From positions 1 through 60,970 of the forward strand of contig JAWKTM010000042.1 of NCBI GenBank assembly GCA_041399085.1: DNA of 60,970 nt, read 5' to 3'. Made by a program: the position numbers and the translations under genes. This DNA comes from JAWKTM01 sp041399085. GTDB taxonomy: Bacteria; Planctomycetota; Planctomycetia; Pirellulales; Pirellulaceae. Shown in pieces: positions 38,293-46,578 of this stretch (positions within the stretch are counted from its first letter, which is position 1; the number at the start of each line of letters is the position of its first letter). The notes under the pieces are model-generated. The model was not told the DNA's origin. It worked only from the letters and a program-made list of their open reading frames with translations, and made no database searches.

Positions 38293-38625
38293 TCAATGAT
38301 TATGACCTTGAATGCTATGCGTCACGGGGTCGATCGTATAAGCCTGCTTGGTCATCGGACACACGGGGATTTGCTCGTCCGAGTAGTAATCCTCATGCCT
38401 TAAGTCATTCAAACTGGTAGGCCACGTGCCGTTGGCGAAATGGTATTTCTCGATGGCCCCGTTCAAATCCCCTTTGAATTGATGGCACATATTCTTCTTG
38501 GCCGTGTCGGTGCTGCCGGTCATGCGAGGCAAAACGACCGCCGCGATAATACCAATGATCGTGACGACGGCTAACAACTCGAGCAACGAAAACCCCGGTT
38601 GACGCGGCCTGTTGAGATATCCCAT
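38293..38625 (-). CDS. Type II secretion / pilin-like pseudopilin
   Basis: 110 aa from ATG 38625 (GGGGAAG upstream). The N-terminus MGYLNRPRQPGFSLLELLAVVTIIGIIAAVVLP is a prepilin signal: the peptidase cleaves before Phe and Glu is at +5. The remainder (FKGDLNGAIEKYHFANGTWPTSL, QIPVCPMTKQAYTIDPVTHSI) is a short pseudopilin domain of the GspG/GspH kind, about the usual length. No other secretion gene is near, as is common for scattered pseudopilins in planctomycetes. It converges with the ceramidase-like gene over the tandem repeat. Confidence 0.9.
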   Translation of the reverse strand: MGYLNRPRQPGFSLLELLAVVTIIGIIAAVVLPRMTGSTDTAKKNMCHQFKGDLNGAIEKYHFANGTWPTSLNDLRHEDYYSDEQIPVCPMTKQAYTIDPVTHSIQGHNH

Positions 38626-38830
38626 CGCTCGCTTCCCCACCCAATTCCCACATCCAGACCGACCCAGCCTCCGCGCCGAAATGCCCTCTGTGTCGCAACT
38701 CTAGGCCACCGCCGCGACACGACAACGAGAAACCGCCGTCACTTCGCCGGAACGAGACGCACCGCCGCGCTCCTCGCAAAGCTCCACCCCCAAAAATCCC
38801 GACAACGTGCGTCTGGGGCCTGTGTCATCA

Positions 38831-39273
38831 CACTATTGAAGTCGGACATCACGCCTGTGAAGCCAGACATCACGTGCCTGGGGTCGAGCGTAGCGAGCCT
38901 CCAGCCAACCCGCGCCCCATCCGAACGCCATCGCCCGCAAGTTAAAGTCGCCCTGACAGCCATTCAACGGCGTCTTACACGCGCGCAACGGCATCTTACA
39001 TCGCTTCAACGGCACCTTACACTGCCACAATGGCAGCTCGCATTAATTCAACGCGAGCTTACACTGCCTCAATGGCAGCTTACAACGCTTCAATGACACG
39101 TTACACTGCCACAATGGCAGCTTACACGCGCGCAATCGAACGTTACATCAATTCAATTGGATGTAACATCGCTTCAATCGCATTTTACACTGCCGTAATG
39201 GCAGCTCGCACTGCCACAATGGCAGCTTGCATTGCTTCAATCGACCGTTACAGCCGATTTATTTGTCGTAACA
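38831..39273. repeat. Degenerate 21-bp-period tandem array
   Basis: From 38959 to 39273 the sequence divides exactly into 15 units of 21 bp, all in one phase. Most units keep CAA at positions 7-9 and end with TTACA or TAACA. Five (starting 39022, 39064, 39106, 39190, 39211) have CTGCC at the start and GGCAG at positions 11-15, a small palindrome. Two further 21-bp units, in another phase, lie at 38831-38872 and end CATCA. The array lacks spacers and long exact repeats, so it is not a CRISPR. One plus frame is open through the whole array and reads as heptads. See Part 2. Confidence 0.85.
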
Positions 39274-39400
39274 TCCGTGTTGTAAATGCGTTGCGTCGTC
39301 GACACCTGAACGACGCCGGCAATGTCTAGCGCGGAGTTCCTTTTTTGGCTAATGGGAAGATATCCGCCTTAAGCAGAAATCAGGCAACCGCACTGTCCCG

Positions 39401-39481
39401 CCTCGCTAACTGTCGCCCGAGGTATCCAGCAGCGAGCGAACGGCCCAGCGAGCAAGCAGAGCGGCACGACCGTTAGCGAGG
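39401..39481. repeat. Inverted repeat pair CCTCGCTAAC / GTTAGCGAGG
   Basis: CCTCGCTAAC at 39401-39410 has its exact reverse complement at 39472-39481 with about 61 bp between, and the flanks are C-rich and G-rich in a matching way. A long-range stem or the two ends of a small dispersed repeat. No gene in between. Confidence 0.5.
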
Positions 39482-39634
39482 GGGTTGGCCTGACGAATCC
39501 AGCCTACGATACCCGCCGTCCGCATTCGAGCCGCGCTTCACACCCGAACGGTACGGCGTCTCCGCAACCGCGAAAGATTGACAGCCAAACCTACGAGAGA
39601 TACAACGTCGCTTGTCATAAACGAGCAGGCAACG

Positions 39635-39748
39635 ATGATCATTTGGGGCTACTACAACCGCGATCTTAACGAGGGCACGGGACAATTTCCGTGTCCCCAG
39701 TGCTGTACGGATTGCGGGTTCATGCTGAACCGAACGTGGTTCGCGTGA
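39635..39748 (+). CDS. Possible small zinc-ribbon ORF
   Basis: 37 codons: MIIWGYYNRDLNEGTGQF then CPQCCTDCGF. The start resembles small zinc-ribbon proteins (IWG...GTGxFxCPxC) known from many bacteria, but the expected second half is missing and the frame ends early. It overlaps an out-of-frame ORF downstream, so it may be the head of a frameshifted gene. No Shine-Dalgarno. Low confidence. Confidence 0.3.
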   Translation: MIIWGYYNRDLNEGTGQFPCPQCCTDCGFMLNRTWFA

Positions 39749-39924
39749 CACCCGACATTTCAGACTATCGCAAAGTGACCATTCAGTTCGACTTCGCTTT
39801 GGCCGACGGCCGAGATTGGATCGGCCAGTCGCAAGGGATTCCCATCGTTGTCGATCGCGAAGTAGCGCCGGAATTGCAGGGGCGCATAATCGACTTTCGG
39901 GATGGGGACTTTGTACTCATTTAG
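39691..39924 (+). CDS. Possible ORF with HesB/IscA-like ending
   Basis: 77 codons from GTG 39691. The second half (IPIVVDREVAPELQGRIIDFRDGDFVLI) loosely recalls the HesB/IscA fold but no cysteines for Fe-S binding are present. Upstream part overlaps the zinc-ribbon-like ORF in another frame. It could be a broken or merely open frame. Given only because this part is otherwise empty of genes. Confidence 0.2.
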   Translation: MSPVLYGLRVHAEPNVVRVTPDISDYRKVTIQFDFALADGRDWIGQSQGIPIVVDREVAPELQGRIIDFRDGDFVLI

Positions 39925-40047
39925 TTCCGCGACACGATAAACTCCCATCGGCCACACATTGCTTGTCATCCACAATAAAACTTAGATAGATCGCTTAAGG
40001 TCCACATGCGTCTTCACACCCAACGAGGACCAAGATAAGCCTTCGCC

Positions 40048-40590
40048 ATGACGCCTCCAGAAATCCATAGTCTGTGCCCGCTGCTCCAAGTGTTCGACAT
40101 GCCCCTATCGCTGGCTTTCTATCGCGATGTCCTTGGTTTTGAAGTCGTCCAGCAATCGTCCCCCGGTGACAGTTGCGACTGGGTGTGGCTTAAATGTAAC
40201 GCCGCGCAGTTAATGCTGAACACGATGTTCGAGTCGGATTCACGACCGGCGATTCCTAATGAAGTGCGGAACGGACATCACGGCGACACGGGGTTGTTCA
40301 TTGAAACTCCGCACGTCGATACAATGTACGAATTCCTCATTCGCCGCGGCTTTGCCGTTGAGCCTCCCGTCGTCAGGCCGTATGGTATGAAACAGCTATA
40401 CCTGAAAGATCCCGATGGGTACGGCATCTGTTTTCAATGGCCCGCCACCGGGCAAATCAAAGAGTTCATGTGGGCCGACACGCAAGAGAATGTGCTGACC
40501 TACCTTCGTCGACTCCGAAGCGAGACGCCGGTCGTTTGGAGAATGTGGTTTTGGTGGCTTGGCCCCTTGTGTGGCTGCCGCATTCATTAA
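40048..40590 (+). CDS. VOC (glyoxalase/bleomycin-resistance) superfamily protein
   Basis: 180 aa. PLLQVFDMPLSLAFYRDVLGFEVVQ is the first beta-alpha-beta-beta-beta module and TMYEFLIRRGFAVEP...QLYLKDPDGYGICFQWP the second, typical for the metal-binding VOC fold used by glyoxalases, dioxygenases and resistance proteins. The usual C-terminal DPDGYxxxF(Q) motif is present. The last 35 residues (after the PATGQIK stretch) are hydrophobic and unlike the family, so the true end may be earlier or a frameshift follows. Cytoplasmic; substrate unknown. Confidence 0.8.
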   Translation: MTPPEIHSLCPLLQVFDMPLSLAFYRDVLGFEVVQQSSPGDSCDWVWLKCNAAQLMLNTMFESDSRPAIPNEVRNGHHGDTGLFIETPHVDTMYEFLIRRGFAVEPPVVRPYGMKQLYLKDPDGYGICFQWPATGQIKEFMWADTQENVLTYLRRLRSETPVVWRMWFWWLGPLCGCRIH

Positions 40591-40626
40591 GCCGCTCTGC
40601 TCTACTTCATTGGCCCTGTTATCCCC

Positions 40627-40758
40627 ATGGAGAAACAATTGCCCGCCGCTGGCTGGGCCGCCATAGGCGCATTTTTTGGGATATTCGTGACGCCGTACGC
40701 GATTACTCCGTGGCTAGTTCCACTCGTTACAGGCATCCGATTTCACGAACAACCTTGA
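40627..40758 (+). CDS. Possible tiny membrane ORF
   Basis: 43 codons: MEKQLPAAGWAAIGAFF then a hydrophobic stretch and IRFHEQP. One predicted membrane helix. There is no clear Shine-Dalgarno and no known family. It might be the end of a larger broken gene that begins in the VOC gene's tail. Confidence 0.2.
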   Translation: MEKQLPAAGWAAIGAFFGIFVTPYAITPWLVPLVTGIRFHEQP

Positions 40759-40801
40759 CTTGTCACGGGCTGATCAACAGGGGCAATGGCATCATCCTCT
40801 C

Positions 40802-41263
40802 ATGAAATCGCTGGAAGAAATCATCGATGAACTTCTCTCTCGCGTGGATTGCTATTTTTATCCCGCGAAAGGTTTGCCGCGGGTTCCAACTGACCGAACT
40901 TCCTTCGGATCTAGCAGGCAGGCATTCTTCGGAGGATGAATTCTCCGGTTATGTGATGCATATGACACGCACCCCTGAGGCAAACGGGCCGTTTGGCCAG
41001 CGACTCCGGGCGAGACCTCGTTCAACCGGACATGCGGTCTTTGCCGACGGTCGCTGATCGTTCTGCCTCAGTACGACCTCGAGGACCCAGGATCTTTGAC
41101 TGAGTCTATCCCTACCAACCGCCATCAGACGAAGGAATCATCCGCAGTGGCCGAGGATTTGGGCGATCTGGTTTTGCGAGTTATGAAGTGCCTACGGACT
41201 CTTTACGAACTTGTGGTATGCCGGAGCGATCGCTCTTTACTTTCTGGTTTACGGCGATAATTC
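40802..41263 (+). pseudogene. Broken ORF of unknown family
   Basis: Frame 2 opens MKSLEEIIDELLSRVDCYFYPAKG..., hits a TGA at 40937 and another near 40975, and then reads GETSFNRTCGLCRRSLIVLPQYDLEDPG and on to TAA about 41263. Both parts have coding-like composition and share a frame, so a gene interrupted by paired indels is plausible. The CxxC stretch suggests metal binding. No family recognised. Confidence 0.3.
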
Positions 41264-41423
41264 ATCGACGATTGGTCTCTACGCAGCAATTCCGTCCGCA
41301 GTTATCTCGATCGTCGTGATCTGGACTGTCTGGAATGCGAACAGAGTATGGTATGTCGTGGCGATACTGACGGCGCCGTTTAGTCTGCTCTTCACATATG
41401 GCCTGTTGCGATACGGTCTCTAG
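41211..41423 (+). CDS. Possible small two-to-three-helix membrane protein
   Basis: About 70 codons from TTG 41211: WYAGAIALYFLVYGDNS, GLYAAIPSAVISIVVIWTVWNA and VWYVVAILTAPFSLLFTYGLL are three hydrophobic segments. Codon use and the regular pattern argue for a real protein, but the start is unclear: the in-frame text runs upstream to a stop near 41184 with no ATG. It may be the end of a frameshifted gene. Confidence 0.4.
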   Translation: MWYAGAIALYFLVYGDNSSTIGLYAAIPSAVISIVVIWTVWNANRVWYVVAILTAPFSLLFTYGLLRYGL

Positions 41424-42043
41424 CTGCGGCAGGAGAATTTTATGAATCCGACGACCAGGTCGACGTGCACTCCGTGCTTGTTCGTCCGCTCGCTGTAGGA
41501 TTGTGGACCGGATACCGCGTTGCGCTCCTGCTCCAAATCCAGCAGGCGTTTTTTTAGTTCGAGGCCGGTGGGGGCGGAGTAGCCGCCTAGGTTGCCGTTG
41601 CTGGCGACGACTCGGTGGCAGGGGATGATGAGCGGATAGCGGTTGGTGCGCATGACGCTGACCGCGGGTGCGGCGCTGGGCGAACCGGATCGCGTGGCCA
41701 GTTCGCGATAGGTCAACGTGCGGCCCCGCGGGATTTGCCGACAACGCTCGATCACTTGCAACTGAAACGGCGACAGGTGATCCGTGTTGACCTTGACCAT
41801 AAAGAAATCTTCCCGCTGGCCATCGGCGTAGCGTTGCAGCCGCTCGGTCAGATCCGTGGCGAATCGCGAGCGGCCGTAAGCTTCGGTCTCGGTGAGCTCC
41901 AGCGCGTCATGGGCCGCTTGCGGATCGCTGTATCCGAGCGTGAGGCGTTGCAATTCGGTATCGCGCCAAGCGAAGGCGATCCAGCCCAAAGCCGTCTCGA
42001 TCACGGCGGTTCGCGGCGGGAATTTTTTCACTTCAACAGACAT
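41420..42043 (-). CDS. Methylated-DNA--protein-cysteine methyltransferase (Ogt/MGMT type)
   Basis: 207 aa from ATG 42043, with GGAGAG 7 nt upstream. The C-terminal domain is classical: FQLQVIERCRQIPRGRTLTYRELA, then NRYPLIIPCHRVVASNGNLGGYS, in which the Cys of PCHRV accepts the alkyl group from O6-alkylguanine in a suicidal reaction. The N-terminal about 75 residues form the less conserved domain. After the family end (LLDLEQERN) there are about 27 extra residues. Divergently transcribed from the next conserved hypothetical gene. Cytoplasmic DNA repair. Confidence 0.93.
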   Translation of the reverse strand: MSVEVKKFPPRTAVIETALGWIAFAWRDTELQRLTLGYSDPQAAHDALELTETEAYGRSRFATDLTERLQRYADGQREDFFMVKVNTDHLSPFQLQVIERCRQIPRGRTLTYRELATRSGSPSAAPAVSVMRTNRYPLIIPCHRVVASNGNLGGYSAPTGLELKKRLLDLEQERNAVSGPQSYSERTNKHGVHVDLVVGFIKFSCRS

Positions 42044-42261
42044 CGGAAACTCTCCAAGCATCGTCGGGCGGAAAAAACGAGGGTAGCCAGCGACGGCGGC
42101 TCTGCAAATATAATGGAATCGCACGCCGCCGGGTGACCCCGCCGACGCCCCGCTTTGACAGTATTCGCCAGGGGCTTTTATACTGGCCCGTTCGCATCTC
42201 CGCTGCGTCGTCTCGTCGGTGGGACGCCTTCCCTACGCTCATCGAAAAAGGAGCAGCAGGC

Positions 42262-43005
42262 ATGACAAGTTTTGCTTCATGCAGTGACGATTACTACGTC
42301 AATCTGAATCTGAATACCGAGATGGAATTGCCGCAGGGTCGCGAGTCGGTGCTGCATTTCTTCGAGCAATTTCGCAAACAGTACCCGACGATGCGGAATT
42401 TTTACGCTCGCGAACGGGGCGAACTGGTGCTGGAGGAGGACAAGGACAGCGGCCATTATCGCTGGACCAGCGTCGAGCCGAAGCGAATCTGCTCGGGCCA
42501 AGTCAACCCTGTCGTGTTGGAAGACGCCATGAAGCAGCATCGCCTGGTGCTGGAGCTGGCGCCGTACACGTTGAGCGTCAGCCCGTTGGATTGCGAGTCG
42601 CTGAACCTGATGTTCGGCTTTGATTACACGTATCGCGGCAATCACAACCAGTTGTTGGTCGAGGCATTGGGCGTGGTGCCGGCGTTCGATCGAATGTTGC
42701 GCATACCGGGCTCGACGATGATTTGCCACGAGCCGTCGATTCAGTTCGCTTTGGACGACGATTGCCGCTATCAATGCCGATTGAGTGTCGAGACGCGGAC
42801 GAGCGCCTATCACGTGCGGACTGGCGAGTTTCCCGAGGAACAACTGAGTGTCTACTTCACGGCCCGGCGTTACGGGGCTTTGGATCCGGGCGAAACGTAT
42901 GGCGACGTGCTGCAACGGCTGAACGACATCTGCGTGAATATCTTGGACGAGTACGTGGTCGACAACGTGCTGCGTCCGTTGCAGGAAACGATCGCGATTA
43001 AGTGA
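42262..43005 (+). CDS. Conserved hypothetical protein
   Basis: 247 aa from ATG 42262, with AAGGAG 9 nt upstream. No signal peptide, no membrane segment. The sequence is well balanced and rich in conserved-looking turns (ESVLHFFEQFRKQYPTMRNFYARERGELVLEED, LNLMFGFDYTYRGNHNQLLVEALG). I do not recognise the family beyond similar proteins in other planctomycetes. Its ordered alpha/beta composition suggests a soluble cytoplasmic protein. Confidence 0.75.
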   Translation: MTSFASCSDDYYVNLNLNTEMELPQGRESVLHFFEQFRKQYPTMRNFYARERGELVLEEDKDSGHYRWTSVEPKRICSGQVNPVVLEDAMKQHRLVLELAPYTLSVSPLDCESLNLMFGFDYTYRGNHNQLLVEALGVVPAFDRMLRIPGSTMICHEPSIQFALDDDCRYQCRLSVETRTSAYHVRTGEFPEEQLSVYFTARRYGALDPGETYGDVLQRLNDICVNILDEYVVDNVLRPLQETIAIK

Positions 43006-43193
43006 GTCGAGATTGAAGCCGCGGGCGGGCGGCGATTGCTGGCGGACGTCGCGTTACCACGTCGGCGACGCGGTTGATTAGAATCGCACGACAAGCTGCG
43101 ATCACTCTTGCCTGGGAGCCCGCCATGTCGCGTTCGGTTGCGTCGGTTGTTCGTGCGTTTCGTGTTGTTCGTTGTATCGAGAACCCGCTGGCC

Positions 43194-43372
43194 CCAAAGT
43201 CGCCTTTCGCTCCGCGAAAGTCGCGCCGTCATCCATCTCGTCAAATGGCGGTTGTTTTCAATCGCGCGGAACGACTTCATGCGCAGCGAGAGACTATCGC
43301 CACCTTGGCGGAATGCACGGCTACATTTCGCGGAAAACGCCGCTACTTTCGCGGAGCGAAAGGCGACTTTGG
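43194..43372. repeat. REPIN-like pair: 28-bp perfect inverted repeat around 123 bp
   Basis: The 28 bases at 43194-43221 are the exact reverse complement of 43345-43372. Each arm has its own palindrome, CTTTCG-(5 nt)-CGAAAG. Two inverted REP-type palindromes flanking a short spacer is the layout of a REPIN. It lies in the leader between the conserved hypothetical gene and the start of the CBM9-GSDH gene, inside an open frame that extends upstream of the true start by chance. Confidence 0.75.
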
Positions 43373-43395
43373 AGGTGATCCGAACGGAGCGAGCC

Positions 43396-46300
43396 ATGTT
43401 GGCTCGGGCTGTTGGCTTGCTGTTGATCCTAGCCGGTTGGTGCGCGGCTTTGAGCGGCGCGAACTGTTGGGCCGCGGACGATGCGACGAAGGCCGCGGCG
43501 GGCGGTGCGCGAGGCGGCGTGGCATACGAATGTCGTTGGGCTTCGTCGCCGATCACGATCGACGGAAAAGCCGACGAGGCAGCTTGGCAGGCGGCTCAAA
43601 CGATCGACCGCTTCACGCTGCCGTGGCTGCAAGCCGACGAGCGTCCCGCGCGGACGGCCACGCGAGCTCGGTTGCTGTGGGACAGCGGCTATCTGTATTT
43701 CTTCGCCGAGATGGAAGACACCGATCTGTATGCGGATGTGACCGAGCATGACGGCAAGACTTGGGAGAACGACGTGTTCGAGTTGTTCTTCAAGCCGGCC
43801 GACGACAAGCCGGGCTATTACGAATTGCAGGTAAACGCGGCCGGCACCGTGATGGATATGTTCATTCCGCGGCGAGGCAGCGGCGGATTCAATCGCTATA
43901 TCGCCGACGGTCGGTTTCACATTGAATCGCAAGTGGTGCGACGCGGGACATTGAATCGCTGGCAAGACAAGGACGAAGGCTGGTCGGTCGAGGGCCGGAT
44001 GCCTTGGACCGATTTCTATCGCACGGGCGGGCGTCCGGCGGTCGACGAAGCTTGGCCGTTCGCGCTGTGCCGGTATGACTACAGCGTGGCGTTCGAGGGG
44101 CCCGAGCTGTCGACGTGTGCTCCGCTGGGTTCGCTGAAGCACGCGGATTTTCATCACTACGAGGACTACGCCCGGCTGAAGTTCATCGGGCCGCAAAAGG
44201 ACGCGGGCGCGAGCAAGGCGAACCCCGGCGAGGCGAAGACCGTCAAGTCGCGCGGTTATGGCATCGAGCGATTCACGCCGCTCACCACGTCGCGCGTAGT
44301 CGGCTCGCCGGAACCGCCGCCGCCTTACAAGGCCGAGCGGGCGTTTCCACAGTTGAAGCTGAGTTGGCCGATTTTCGCCACCGCCGAACCAGGCAGCTCG
44401 CGGCTGATGTTTCTGGACCAAACGCGTTCGTCCGGGCCGTCACGCGTCGCTCGGGTTTCGATGGCAAAGGACGGAGGCGAGCCCGCGACGGCGGATGTCG
44501 AGACGCTGCTCGAGGTCGACGCCATTGCGTACAGCTTGGCCTTTCATCCCAAGTTCGCCGAGAACGGCTATCTCTATGTGGGGTTGAACGGGCCGTTGTC
44601 ATCGAAGGAGGGCCGCAAGAGTCAAATCGTGCGATACACGATCGAACGTGACGAGCCGCATCGACTGTTGAACGATTCGGCTCTGACGATCATCGAATGG
44701 GAGTCCGACGGGCATAACGGCGTCGCGATCACGTTCGGGTCGGACGGCATGCTGTACGTGACTTCGGGCGACGGCACCTCGGACAGCGATACGAATCTGA
44801 AGGGCCAGGGGCTCGACCATTTGCTGGCTAAGGTGCTACGGATCGACGTGGATCAGCCCGACGGCGATCGTCCCTACTCCGTGCCGCGCGACAATCCGTT
44901 CGTCGGGCAAGCGAACGTGCGGCCCGAGACGTGGGCCTATGGTTTGCGAAACCCGTGGCGAATGACCACCGATCGCGAGACGGGCGCGATTTGGGTCGGC
45001 AACAACGGCCAAGATTTGTGGGAGCAGGTGTATCGCGTCGAGCGTGGCGACAACTATGGCTGGAGCGTCTACGAGGGGAATCATCCGTTCTATTTGCAAC
45101 GACAGCTTGGGCCGACTCCGCACACTCGGCCGACGTTGGAGCATCCGCACTCGGAGGCTCGGTCGCTGACCGGCGGCGTTGTGTATTACGGACAAGCGAT
45201 GCCAGAGTTGCGCGGCGCGTACATCTACGGCGATTATTCGACCGGCAAGATCTGGGGCGCGCGGCACGACGGCCAGCGAGTTACGTGGCATCAGGAACTG
45301 GCCGACACGACGCTGGCCGTGGCTTGCATCGATGTTGATGCGGACGGCGAATTGTTGATCGTCGATCATCGCGGAAGCGACGAAGGGGGCTTCTATCGGT
45401 TCGTTCCGAATCAAGGCGACTCGGTCCACGATCCGGCCGCTTTCCCGCGCAAGCTGAGCGAGACGGGCTTGTTCCAGTCCGTCGCCGGCCATCGCGTGCA
45501 ACCGTCGCTGATTCCGTATTCGGTGAACGCGCCGCTGTGGTCCGACGGCACCTATAAGGAACGCTACATGGCGATCCCTGGCGACTCGCCAAAGATCACG
45601 ATGCGAGCCACCGGCGGCTGGGATTTTCCGAACGGGACAGTGTTGGTGAAGTCGTTCGCTCTGGAGACGGAAGCCGGCAATCCGGCGACGCGACGCTGGA
45701 TCGAAACGCGGTTACTCACACGCCAAGACAACGAGTGGGTCGGCTACACCTATCAATGGAACGACGAGCAGACCGAAGCCACGCTGGTCGACAAGCAAGG
45801 ACTCGACCTGGATTTTGCCGTGGTTGAAGATGGCGAGCCGAGAAAGCAGCCGTGGCATTACCCGAGCCGCACCGAGTGCATGGTCTGTCATAGCCGGGCG
45901 GCGAATTTCGTGCTCGGGCCGTCGACCGTGCAAATGAATCGCACGCATGACTACGGCGGTTTTGTGGACAACCAGCTTCGCGTGCTTGAACATCTCGGCT
46001 TGCTGCAAGTCGACGCGACGAACGATTTCGTCAAGCAACTGCGCGAGCAACTGTTGGCCGATGGGTTGTCGGATGAGGAGGCCACCAAACAAGTCGATTG
46101 GTTCCGCTCGCCCAGCGATCAACGCAAGCCGAGGCTCGGTGGTTCGCAGTTGGCCGGCGCGACCGAGCACTATCCGCGGTTAGTCGATCCGTATGACGAG
46201 TCGCTGGCGTTGGAGCAAAGGGCTCGATCCTATCTGCATTCCAACTGTGCTCACTGCCACATCGGCGCCGGCGGCGGCAACGCTCAGATCGACTTGGCTT

Positions 46301-46578
46301 TCGCCACCAAGCTGTCCGATATGAAGGCCCTGGACGAACGACCGCTGCACGACACGTTTGGCATCGACGATCCGCGAATCATCGCTCCGGGCGACCCGCG
46401 ACGATCGGTGTTGCTGCATCGCGTTTCGATTCGTGATCGCGGCCAGATGCCGCAACTCGCCACGACTCGGCCAGACGCCAAGGCAGTGAAGCTGATCGAG
46501 CAATGGATCGAACAGTTAGCCAAACCGGCCGCGGAACCAAAACCTAACGCCGTCGGAGCAAAGGCGAACGGCCAATGA
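43396..46578 (+). CDS. CBM9-like / PQQ-type sugar dehydrogenase (GSDH) / dihaem cytochrome fusion
   Basis: 1060 aa from ATG 43396 (GGAG upstream). A signal peptide (MLARAVGLLLILAGWCAA) leads to a family-9-type carbohydrate-binding domain (ITIDGKADEAAWQAAQTID, WENDVFELFFKP, WSVEGRMPWTDF). Residues about 300-660 form a glucose/sorbosone dehydrogenase beta-propeller (IAYSLAFHPKFAENGYLYVG, LYVTSGDGTSDSD, RNPWRMTTDRETGAIWVGNNGQD, WEQVYRVERGDNYGW). The last 400 residues contain CMVCH (about 829) and CAHCH (about 950), c-type haem sites in the style of exported dihaem cytochrome domains, with a final proximal Met-type region. Suggests an exported quinoprotein oxidising a sugar and passing electrons to its own haems. 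The SDR gene overlaps its stop by four bases. Confidence 0.88.
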   Translation: MLARAVGLLLILAGWCAALSGANCWAADDATKAAAGGARGGVAYECRWASSPITIDGKADEAAWQAAQTIDRFTLPWLQADERPARTATRARLLWDSGYLYFFAEMEDTDLYADVTEHDGKTWENDVFELFFKPADDKPGYYELQVNAAGTVMDMFIPRRGSGGFNRYIADGRFHIESQVVRRGTLNRWQDKDEGWSVEGRMPWTDFYRTGGRPAVDEAWPFALCRYDYSVAFEGPELSTCAPLGSLKHADFHHYEDYARLKFIGPQKDAGASKANPGEAKTVKSRGYGIERFTPLTTSRVVGSPEPPPPYKAERAFPQLKLSWPIFATAEPGSSRLMFLDQTRSSGPSRVARVSMAKDGGEPATADVETLLEVDAIAYSLAFHPKFAENGYLYVGLNGPLSSKEGRKSQIVRYTIERDEPHRLLNDSALTIIEWESDGHNGVAITFGSDGMLYVTSGDGTSDSDTNLKGQGLDHLLAKVLRIDVDQPDGDRPYSVPRDNPFVGQANVRPETWAYGLRNPWRMTTDRETGAIWVGNNGQDLWEQVYRVERGDNYGWSVYEGNHPFYLQRQLGPTPHTRPTLEHPHSEARSLTGGVVYYGQAMPELRGAYIYGDYSTGKIWGARHDGQRVTWHQELADTTLAVACIDVDADGELLIVDHRGSDEGGFYRFVPNQGDSVHDPAAFPRKLSETGLFQSVAGHRVQPSLIPYSVNAPLWSDGTYKERYMAIPGDSPKITMRATGGWDFPNGTVLVKSFALETEAGNPATRRWIETRLLTRQDNEWVGYTYQWNDEQTEATLVDKQGLDLDFAVVEDGEPRKQPWHYPSRTECMVCHSRAANFVLGPSTVQMNRTHDYGGFVDNQLRVLEHLGLLQVDATNDFVKQLREQLLADGLSDEEATKQVDWFRSPSDQRKPRLGGSQLAGATEHYPRLVDPYDESLALEQRARSYLHSNCAHCHIGAGGGNAQIDLAFATKLSDMKALDERPLHDTFGIDDPRIIAPGDPRRSVLLHRVSIRDRGQMPQLATTRPDAKAVKLIEQWIEQLAKPAAEPKPNAVGAKANGQ

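Noticed and set aside
38599..39096. Plus-strand 165-codon ORF with LTLPQWQ-type heptads
   Set aside because: It overlaps the pseudopilin start on the other strand, stops in the middle of the array and has no ribosome site; the heptads follow from the DNA period.
38831..39273. CRISPR array
   Set aside because: Units are contiguous at 21 bp with no spacers, repeats are degenerate, and no cas gene is present.
43108..43395. N-terminal extension of the sugar dehydrogenase
   Set aside because: It contains the REPIN-like repeat and precedes a proper signal peptide with its own GGAG site.
43429..44421. Long minus-strand ORF opposite the sugar dehydrogenase gene
   Set aside because: Shadow of a high-GC gene; no family features, while the plus strand has strong domain motifs.
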